From positions 1,332,100 through 1,376,459 of the forward strand of contig NZ_GL622359.1 in assembly GCF_000185505.1 (NCBI RefSeq): 44,360 nt of DNA. The letters run 5' to 3'. Positions within the stretch are counted from its first letter, which is position 1. Each line of letters begins with the position of its first letter. Made by a program: the position numbers and the translations under genes. This DNA comes from Pseudoramibacter alactolyticus ATCC 23263. Its GTDB lineage: Bacteria > Bacillota > Clostridia > Eubacteriales > Eubacteriaceae. This document shows positions 16,990 through 23,649 of the stretch, piece by piece. Under the pieces are notes generated by a model. That model was given only the letters and a program-made list of their open reading frames with translations, did no database searches and was not told the DNA's origin.

Positions 16990-17648
16990 CTGGGGGAAAA
17001 GGTGCAGCCGTTGCCGAAAGCATGGTGAATTGGCAAAGCAACGATGGCCGCGGAACTCGGATCACGGTGGAATTTTTTACTGTAAAGTTCCGCGAAACTG
17101 CCGATCATCGCATGAGTGTAGATAACCGCCTTCGGCTCACCTGTCGAGCCCGAGGTATACAGCAGCATAAACTCGTCCCCGGGAGAATCGCAAAACTCAG
17201 GCTCCCTTTTCGGCCGATAGGACAGGCAGTCGCTCATCTTCACCACTTGTTTGTCCGGGAAAAGCCTTCTCATATCCTCACAGGAACTTTCGGCGAGAAT
17301 GGTATCCGCCCCTGAATTCTCGGCAATATATTTGCATCTGTTGAACTTATCCGCGACCACATCCGCCTGAACCGGCACTGCCGCCGCGCCTGCCGCCGTC
17401 ACAGCGAAGAACAATACAATCACGCGGAGCATATCGTCGTCGGATACCACAAGACAGCGACTGCCTTTTCCCGCAAGACCGTTTTCCCTGAGGTACGCAC
17501 CGGCCCGCATGATACTGTCATAAAATGCCTTGTAGGTCAGGCGCTGTTCGCAGCCGTTTCCGTCAAAACTTATCAGCGCCGTCTTTGAAGACATTTCACT
17601 CTCCGAAAAACGTCTGAATCTTGCGGTCAGCGTTTCTTTCTGATCCAT
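16965..17648 (-). CDS. NRPS-3 N-terminal fragment: FAAL-like acyl-AMP ligase
   Basis: True N-terminus of NRPS-3. ATG 17648 follows AAAGGAG by nine bases and lies 31 bases after NRPS-2. The sequence resembles fatty-acyl-AMP ligases: RLTYKAFYDSIMRAGAYLRENGL and GAAAVPVQ at the start, then the ATP-binding LLYTSGSTGEPKAVIYTH and LPIHHAFGNG. It would activate a carboxylic acid as acyl-AMP and pass it to the adjacent ACP, giving the starter unit. The substrate cannot be read; alkyl or aryl acids are both possible. The frame is lost at CCCCC/TTTT (16992-17000), where one added base restores FFPQLWGGGPS. Confidence 0.78.
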   Translation of the reverse strand: MDQKETLTARFRRFSESEMSSKTALISFDGNGCEQRLTYKAFYDSIMRAGAYLRENGLAGKGSRCLVVSDDDMLRVIVLFFAVTAAGAAAVPVQADVVADKFNRCKYIAENSGADTILAESSCEDMRRLFPDKQVVKMSDCLSYRPKREPEFCDSPGDEFMLLYTSGSTGEPKAVIYTHAMIGSFAELYSKKFHRDPSSAAIVALPIHHAFGNGCTFSPSCGAADLP

Positions 17649-17678
17649 TATGATTACTCCTTTGAAGGTCTTATTTAT

Positions 17679-19859
17679 CTATTTATCCAGCATGAAGTCT
17701 GCCGCGGCCGCGTCGTCATGGCACCCGGTCACCGTCACATCCCCCATACAGAGCTCTTCCATGATATTTTTTATCTCATCCGCTTCACTGATATCCGACA
17801 CCGTCAAACCGAAGCGAATATCCCCGGCGTACATTGAACTGAAGTCCGCATCACTTTCCGTTTCGGACTCCAATATATTGACATGTTCCGGTATCACCCC
17901 TTTTTCCACCAACGACGAAGCCAGCTCAAGTATTTCTTTAAGACTGCTGTCATAAGCACCGAGCGAAACCGCGCCGTACTTCTTTGCTTTCGCCAAAAGT
18001 TCCTTCACATCGGCATCGCGCCCGGCCAAAGCAAGGTCGTCATCAGTACTTTCAAGCCGACTCATCATGTCCGTCGGAACAGCTTCCGTGAAAATGATAT
18101 TCAACTTGTCCGAACCGTTTTTTTGATACCTTACCGAACGGCCTGCCGTGCTTTCGGCCTTTGCTCCCCCCGCATCTTTGCCGAAATTGTCTATGAACGC
18201 AGATACTGCCCTGACATTCGGGGTATTGAGCAAATGCACAAGATAATCATCAAAGGTTATCTGCGGATTGATATTTGAACGCAGCCTGCCTGCTGCCCTT
18301 GCGAGAACCAGAGAGTTTGCGCCCTCTTCATACAGATCCCTGTCGGGAGCGATCGAAGATATATCCAATGCATCGCAGATAATCAGGCCGACTTTTTTCT
18401 CTGTTTCGCTCAGATCCTCATGGTCCGAAGACAGACTGCCGTTTCTTTCAATGTGTTTATCTACAAGAATACGGACGGCTTTATTGTCGATCTTACCGTT
18501 TGCGGTCAAGGGGATATGATCCGCTCTGACAATAACGGTAGGAATCATATAATCGGGCAGCCATGGCGCCAGTCTAACTGCGGCTTCGCCCTCACTTATA
18601 TCCGTCTTCGATACGACGACAGCGGAAAGCTTTTTGTCATTGGCGCTGCCATGAATCAGGCAGCTAATATTTTCAAGCCCGAAGACTTTCTTCATAACGG
18701 TTTCCACTTCTCCAAGCTCGATTCTGTGTCCGCGAAGCTTTACCTGATCGTCGTTTCTGCCCATGAACTCAATATTACCGTCAGGGTGATAGCAGCCTGT
18801 GTCACCTGTTTTATACATGCTTATGCCCTTATGAACGATAAACGCCTTTTCAGTCGACTCTTTTTCACCGTAATATCCCTCGGCAAGGCTGTCGCCACTG
18901 ATATAAAGCTCCCCTCGAACAAAATCAGGACAATCCTGCATCAGCTCGTCTTTGATCATAAAGCCCTGATTCGGAAGCAGCTTTCCGTAGGGAATGCTGG
19001 AAAGCGCTCTGTCCGCGGGCGCATACTCATGATAGATCGACCAGATGCCGCCTTCGGTCGCGCCGCCCAGGCTGACGACTTTTATGCCCGCAAAGATTCT
19101 TTTGATTTCATCGGGCAGATCGACAGGTATCCAATCCCCTGAAAGCATGGCCAGTCGCAGCGGGCTTAAAACGGCAGACTCGTTATACTGCTTATAGATC
19201 ACCAGCATCTGCATCAAAGCAGGCACCGTGTTCCAAATTGTCACATTGTAGCGACGCATCATCTCAGCCCAGTGCGCAGGATTCTTATACTGCTCATGAT
19301 CGGGAATAACAACTGCACCGCCTCTTGCAATAACGCCGAACATGTCATAAACCGACAGATCGAAATTAAGCTGCGAAATGCCGAATATTCTGTCGTTATG
19401 ATTAACTCCGTACAAATCATTTACCGCTTCGATGGTGTTCACCGCCGCGCGATGGCTGATCTCAACGCCCTTCGGTTCGCCGGTGGACCCTGAGGTGAAG
19501 ATGATATACGCCGTGTCGCTGTCGGACATCTTTGTTTCAGGCAGACTGCGAATATCATTTTCAAGCTTATCGACGCGAATGATCCTGTGCTCACCCGAAA
19601 CGGCGATCCTGTACTCGGAATGACACAAAACACAGCTTTCATTGACCTTGTCAAGAATCTTCTCACAGCGTTTTTCGCCGTAGCCCACGTCGACAGGAAC
19701 ATACGCAGCGCCGAGTGAAAGCACAGCCAGGCAGGCGGCGAGCTGCCACCTTGATTTGGGCAGCGCGATAACCACACGGTCCCCCTTTTCAGTCCCATTC
19801 TCTTTCAAAGCCGCCGCGATTCTACAGATCTGCTCATAAAGAGCCCGGCACCGCTCCAC
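17679..19859 (-). CDS. NRPS-2 main part: A-PCP with an unassigned C-terminal extension
   Basis: C-terminal 726 residues of NRPS-2. Residues 1-465 are an adenylation domain: FTSGSTGEPKG at 121-131, the A4 region NFDLSVYDMFG, GGATEGGIWS at 265-274, YKTGD and LTANGKID. Specificity positions read D-L-Y, N, L-S, L, I-W, the pattern known for cysteine in pyochelin and yersiniabactin synthetases. A PCP follows (485-560, Ser516 in EEGANSLVLA). Residues 581-726 form an extension I do not recognise; it looks like an alternating alpha/beta domain. The frame opens at a GTG inside the A domain because of a break at about 19847-19860; upstream pieces are at 19805-20506, 20517-20987 and 21003-21503. Confidence 0.85.
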   Translation of the reverse strand: MERCRALYEQICRIAAALKENGTEKGDRVVIALPKSRWQLAACLAVLSLGAAYVPVDVGYGEKRCEKILDKVNESCVLCHSEYRIAVSGEHRIIRVDKLENDIRSLPETKMSDSDTAYIIFTSGSTGEPKGVEISHRAAVNTIEAVNDLYGVNHNDRIFGISQLNFDLSVYDMFGVIARGGAVVIPDHEQYKNPAHWAEMMRRYNVTIWNTVPALMQMLVIYKQYNESAVLSPLRLAMLSGDWIPVDLPDEIKRIFAGIKVVSLGGATEGGIWSIYHEYAPADRALSSIPYGKLLPNQGFMIKDELMQDCPDFVRGELYISGDSLAEGYYGEKESTEKAFIVHKGISMYKTGDTGCYHPDGNIEFMGRNDDQVKLRGHRIELGEVETVMKKVFGLENISCLIHGSANDKKLSAVVVSKTDISEGEAAVRLAPWLPDYMIPTVIVRADHIPLTANGKIDNKAVRILVDKHIERNGSLSSDHEDLSETEKKVGLIICDALDISSIAPDRDLYEEGANSLVLARAAGRLRSNINPQITFDDYLVHLLNTPNVRAVSAFIDNFGKDAGGAKAESTAGRSVRYQKNGSDKLNIIFTEAVPTDMMSRLESTDDDLALAGRDADVKELLAKAKKYGAVSLGAYDSSLKEILELASSLVEKGVIPEHVNILESETESDADFSSMYAGDIRFGLTVSDISEADEIKNIMEELCMGDVTVTGCHDDAAAADFMLDK

Positions 19860-20506
19860 TCCGCCTGTGCATCCGCCACCGCGAGCGCTTCGGGTGCCGT
19901 TTTTATCGCGCCGAGAACGCTTTCGTGGAGAAGATATCGGGGTTGCTTTTTCTGCGTGCTGTTTGCTTCACTGCGTTTTGCCCGCTGATAGGCCGGCAGG
20001 GGTATCTCAAAGCCAGGTTCGGTCCAACGCTCTTTATCGGAGGAAAGTTCTGCAAGAAGCCTTTTTAGGGCAAAGCTTATGTCTCTGACGACATTTTCCT
20101 TAAACACACCGTCTCTTGTATCGAGATTGATGTTCAGACCCTCAGCGGAATCCATCGCCTGACAATCCATAAAAACCTGCGCGGTCTGGCTGATTCCGTT
20201 TGATGTCATGCGTCCGACGAGAGCGCTGCGCTCCGCGGGTATCAGACCGATGGCGCCCGTGAACACATAGGGCATCAGACTGCCCTTGCCGCCGTTTTTC
20301 TTTTGAAGCTCGCGAAGAACATTCACGCCTGTAAAAAGCCTGTGATCCAAATCGTCAAAAAGTCTGCGATTTGTTCTGAGCGCCATATCAAGAAAAGAGC
20401 CGCCTTGATCCATATTCATTTCCAGGAGACTGCCGGCAGTAAAATCACCCACGATATCATTGACCTCCTCGTGCAAAGGCAGTCTGTTCAGAATGCTCAG
20501 ATTCAA
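19805..20506 (-). CDS. NRPS-2 fragment: C-terminal half of the Cy domain and start of the A domain
   Basis: Middle piece of NRPS-2. It starts in the cyclization domain (LSILNRLPLHEEVNDIVGDFT, then MPYVFTGAIGL and QTAQVFMDCQ, matching Cy motifs) and runs into the first residues of the adenylation domain (ALAVADAQAEWS). The frame then breaks and continues at 19859 with CRALYEQICRIAAAL. The upstream break near 20531-20549 (TATTGTTCTTG on the minus strand) is not in a run of identical bases. Confidence 0.75.
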   Translation of the reverse strand: MNLSILNRLPLHEEVNDIVGDFTAGSLLEMNMDQGGSFLDMALRTNRRLFDDLDHRLFTGVNVLRELQKKNGGKGSLMPYVFTGAIGLIPAERSALVGRMTSNGISQTAQVFMDCQAMDSAEGLNINLDTRDGVFKENVVRDISFALKRLLAELSSDKERWTEPGFEIPLPAYQRAKRSEANSTQKKQPRYLLHESVLGAIKTAPEALAVADAQAEWSGAGLFMSRSVESRRL

Positions 20507-20516
20507 ACAGAACGAC

Positions 20517-20987
20517 TTATTTCTGCTCCACCGGGCAAGAACAATAGGCGGTCATGACAGCCGTTGAAGACGTCACACCAAGGCTCCTGGCGATTTCACA
20601 AAAGTGATCCCATTGCGGTTTTAAAAGCTTTATATTCTCACGGGAGAACCTGACATTTTCAGTTACAATGCTTTTGTTTACCGGCAGCTCCGGGGCTTTC
20701 GGAAGGGTGTCGATCCGCTTAAGCCAATATTCTCTGTCGCGAAAGAACCCGCTCCCACGGCAGAGCTTTTTATGTGCGATCAGATAATCCCTGAACGTGA
20801 TGCCCGGCTGTTTCAGCTCCTTCTCAGGGTGAAAATAAATCTGTTCAAATTCATAGAGCAGATGCCAGATACTGGTCCAGTCGGCAACGGCGAATTCCAT
20901 CGAGAAATGCATGATATCGCCGCTCTCCCTGCTGATCGCAACAGCATACATGGGCCAGCGCCTCGTGTCATAAACACGGTGGTCCAT
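20517..20987 (-). CDS. NRPS-2 fragment: middle of the Cy domain with a D-to-E change
   Basis: Middle piece of the NRPS-2 cyclization domain. The signature reads EFAVADWTS (fragment residues 31-39): the first Asp of DxxxxDxxS is Glu, while the catalytic Asp and Ser remain. RDREYWLKRIDTLPKAPELPV is the usual following block. It is in the same frame as 21003-21503, from which it is separated only by a TGA codon at 21003-21005 and five codons. It is lost at the end in CSCPVEQK, where the conserved text should continue as VLARWSRNKSF in another frame. Confidence 0.75.
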   Translation of the reverse strand: MDHRVYDTRRWPMYAVAISRESGDIMHFSMEFAVADWTSIWHLLYEFEQIYFHPEKELKQPGITFRDYLIAHKKLCRGSGFFRDREYWLKRIDTLPKAPELPVNKSIVTENVRFSRENIKLLKPQWDHFCEIARSLGVTSSTAVMTAYCSCPVEQK

Positions 20988-21002
20988 GGCAAGCTTGATA
21001 TC

Positions 21003-21503
21003 TCAGCGGCCGTCGGCAATCTCCTCTTCGCTTCTGTCGCGCAGATCGAAGACTTTAACCTGAAATTCAGGGACCGTCTCGGCCACCTGCTGATAACCAT
21101 CGGTATCCATCGTAACCCGAAGCATGGGGTGGCGCCTGATCAGCCTGTTCCAGGCCGCCTGCGCCTTAACAGGATCAAGCTCGTCATACGCATATTCAAG
21201 ATAGATATGACAGGCGGTTCCGCCGTATTCAAAGGCCTTGTTTCTGCCAAGAACATAGGCCTGCTGTATTTCCGTCAGGGCAAAAGGATCGTACTGATGT
21301 TCTTCATCGTGCTCAATCCTGATCACATCATTTAACAGGCAGTCGATGACCGCCTCCTTGTTTTCTTTCAGGAAAGCCTTATCCTCAGAGGTCAGCGCAC
21401 CTGCGGCGGCTTTGAATTTAAGCTTGCCCGCCTCCGTCCACAAACGTATATTCTTTCCCCTGAGCGCCGAGAGCTTTTGGGCAATGGGATTTATCTTGTT
21501 CAT
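21003..21503 (-). CDS. NRPS-2 N-terminal fragment: TubC-like docking segment and start of Cy
   Basis: True N-terminus of NRPS-2. ATG 21503 overlaps the stop of the thiazolinyl imide reductase as ATGA. Residues 10-58 resemble TubC-type docking domains (IRLWTEAGKLKFKAAAGALTS), and the same pattern occurs inside NRPS-3. From about residue 72 the cyclization domain begins (LTEIQQAYVLGR, then RRHPMLRVTMD). Translation stops at an in-frame TGA after EEEIADGR, although the conserved Cy sequence carries on in the same frame with DIKLAMDHRVYDTRRWPM. This is a nonsense codon, not a frameshift. Confidence 0.78.
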   Translation of the reverse strand: MNKINPIAQKLSALRGKNIRLWTEAGKLKFKAAAGALTSEDKAFLKENKEAVIDCLLNDVIRIEHDEEHQYDPFALTEIQQAYVLGRNKAFEYGGTACHIYLEYAYDELDPVKAQAAWNRLIRRHPMLRVTMDTDGYQQVAETVPEFQVKVFDLRDRSEEEIADGR

Positions 21504-22609
21504 TTTCTTTCCTCCGGCAGCAATGCCTCTTGTTTAAGATTAAGCGCAAGGATCGGCGACTGTTCCAATGTTTCGTTTAACAGTGCATAACCGAACTGCT
21601 TTGAAAGATCATTCCAGATCTTTGCGTATTTCTGCTCCTGCTGCGCCTTGCTCATCAAAGCGCGGCGGTCGTCTTTCATGCTTTTCAGTTTTTCAAGGTC
21701 GATGGCTATACTGCTGACCCAATCATTTTCCAGCGATATATAATATGGTTTTTCAAATTCCGACTGATCGGGGGTAAGCATGATGACATTCGATTTTCTC
21801 ACGTGCTCGGGGTAGCCTTCGGGCGTCCCGGGAAAACCACCGTTGTCAAAAACATGCCAGGGTATATTCAAGCGGGGATACCAGATAAGCGGCCCCCGAG
21901 AATCAACCAGCTCCAGCCTGCCGGAATCATAGCAGCAGGAAAACGTGTGAAGGATTTGCATATGATTATCCGGATCCCTGGGGTTCATATCGTTGTTAAA
22001 CTGGAATGAGAAAGGAATGCCGCCGATCTCGCCCATGACCCGCTTGAAACACCCCCGCTGCTGATCCGCCAAAAGAATTTCGGGCCTTCCGCCGTCGGTC
22101 AGCCGTCCCAGGATTTCAACAAAGGGATAGAAGGCCTGCACGCTGCTTCCGCAGCGGATATACAAAAGTTTGCTGCCGGCGGCAACCAGTTTTTCGGACA
22201 CCTGGAGAAAACGCCTGACCTCTTTGAGATTCGCATAGAGATTTCCCGTCATATACGCGCATCTGTTTTTCAGCGCTTCCTTGAAAAGTTTTTTCAGATC
22301 TTCATGATGAACAGGTTGCTCAAGAATAACGCTCATACCTCTTTGAAGGCATTGCAGTGCCATATCTGTGCCCCGTCCGCCAAGCATGCTGCTCCTGATG
22401 ACGACACATACCATATCGATGTCATCCGGCAGCTCGTCAACCCCGGTATAAAGAGGAACGCCGTACTTTTCGGCGCATTTCACGGAACGCACGCTGCCCC
22501 TTGCCACAATGGCGGAAAGCTCAAGCTCTACGCTGCGCTTTGCGGCTTCGGCATAGAAGATGCCGAAGCCCGTTCCGCATACGGCGACTTTCCGTTTCCT
22601 GCCGCTCAT
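21500..22609 (-). CDS. Thiazolinyl imide reductase (Irp3/YbtU, PchG-like)
   Basis: NAD(P)H-dependent oxidoreductase of the Gfo/Idh/MocA fold, 369 residues, that reduces a carrier-bound thiazoline to a thiazolidine in yersiniabactin and pyochelin synthesis. The N-terminal Rossmann motif is VAVCGTGFGIFYAEA; LEQPVHHEDL corresponds to the family's E-K/Q-P-x-H block; the length and the HTFSCCYDSGRLELVDSRGPLIWYPRL region are typical of thiazolinyl reductases rather than sugar dehydrogenases. The start overlaps the upstream stop (ATGA) and its own stop overlaps NRPS-2, placing it firmly in the operon. Its presence is the strongest marker that the product contains a thiazolidine. Confidence 0.88.
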   Translation of the reverse strand: MSGRKRKVAVCGTGFGIFYAEAAKRSVELELSAIVARGSVRSVKCAEKYGVPLYTGVDELPDDIDMVCVVIRSSMLGGRGTDMALQCLQRGMSVILEQPVHHEDLKKLFKEALKNRCAYMTGNLYANLKEVRRFLQVSEKLVAAGSKLLYIRCGSSVQAFYPFVEILGRLTDGGRPEILLADQQRGCFKRVMGEIGGIPFSFQFNNDMNPRDPDNHMQILHTFSCCYDSGRLELVDSRGPLIWYPRLNIPWHVFDNGGFPGTPEGYPEHVRKSNVIMLTPDQSEFEKPYYISLENDWVSSIAIDLEKLKSMKDDRRALMSKAQQEQKYAKIWNDLSKQFGYALLNETLEQSPILALNLKQEALLPEERK

Positions 22610-23643
22610 ATCTCCCCCGACTCCTCTTCGGACATGGCCGCCAGTGAATAGGGATAGACCTCAAACAATCTGAACGCTTCGGTCTTTTCGACATATTCCC
22701 AAATTTTTTCATCGTTTTGCAGCATTGCCAGTCTGACGGGAACATTCTCGGCAATCTCTCCCCGCAGCAGCGCGAGTGCCGCTGCCGCAGCGACTCTGCC
22801 CGACACCACGGAGCCAGAGATGCCGTTCAAATATGCGGATACGGTTTTAGGGCGGTTATCTTTCATCCCTTCCATTTCGATAACGAATTTCAGGTAATCC
22901 TCCCTGCCGGCCATTGAGATCCGGTAAAGACGGCAAAGTCTTTCAGCCATTTCATCCTTGTCCTTATAGGTGCTGCTGAAAAGTTTCTCGTAATCGTCGG
23001 TGTCTCTGACCATATACCAGGAGCTGCTTCTTACATGAAGAAGCGTATCGATGGCCGCGCTTTCCTCGTCGCTGAACTGATAACGGTAAACCTCATCCCC
23101 GATCAGCGGGATATTCTCGGTCTTTGCTTTTATCCCCGACGCTTTTCCGTCGGGAAGCTGTGATGCGGTTACCAAATCCCTGGCAGCCGTCAGGGTAAGC
23201 ATTTCCCGAAGGGCGATATTAACATTCAGAGAATAAATATGATCAAAATCTTCCGCCAGTTTTCTTGGAATAAAACCGATAATCCCCGGCACCGCGCCGC
23301 AGGCATAAATCATCCTTTGCCCCTTATTCAACCGGGTTGTCTTCGCATAACAGCGGCTGTGTCCCACATCTATCAGTGAAACCCCGCATTCCAACGCCGC
23401 TTCCATCACCTTTTGGCTATAGCGTTCAGATGGGCCGGCGGTATTGATCACGAGCGCGCAGCCTTCCATAAACGCCTTGATATCATTCCTGTCGTCGATG
23501 TCCACACAGACCCACTGATTGCCGTCGCTTCTTCTGTTTGAATGATAGCCGCATCTAAGCTGTTCCTGAGGCGCCTTAACGTTCAGTGTCTTTATTATTT
23601 CGGAGCCTATTTTTCCGCTCGCTCCTATTATTCCTATCATCAT
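22606..23643 (-). CDS. Saccharopine-dehydrogenase-like NAD(P)-binding protein
   Basis: Cytosolic protein of 345 residues with an N-terminal Rossmann fold (IGIIGASGKIGSEII) and the ALVINTAGPSERYSQKVMEAALECGVSLIDVG block typical of the saccharopine dehydrogenase NADP-binding family. The rest is not close to lysine-pathway enzymes. Located between NRPS-1 and the thiazolinyl imide reductase, with seven bases before and an ATGA overlap after, it is probably a tailoring enzyme. Oxidation or reduction of a ring or imine is possible, but the reaction is unknown. Start ATG 23643 has AAAGGG upstream. Confidence 0.8.
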   Translation of the reverse strand: MMIGIIGASGKIGSEIIKTLNVKAPQEQLRCGYHSNRRSDGNQWVCVDIDDRNDIKAFMEGCALVINTAGPSERYSQKVMEAALECGVSLIDVGHSRCYAKTTRLNKGQRMIYACGAVPGIIGFIPRKLAEDFDHIYSLNVNIALREMLTLTAARDLVTASQLPDGKASGIKAKTENIPLIGDEVYRYQFSDEESAAIDTLLHVRSSSWYMVRDTDDYEKLFSSTYKDKDEMAERLCRLYRISMAGREDYLKFVIEMEGMKDNRPKTVSAYLNGISGSVVSGRVAAAAALALLRGEIAENVPVRLAMLQNDEKIWEYVEKTEAFRLFEVYPYSLAAMSEEESGEI

Positions 23644-23649
23644 TACCCT

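Noticed and set aside
21003..21005. TGA as a selenocysteine codon in NRPS-2
   Set aside because: Cy domains have no known catalytic Cys/Sec at this place, and I see no convincing stem-loop right after the TGA. Two further lesions nearby favour plain damage.
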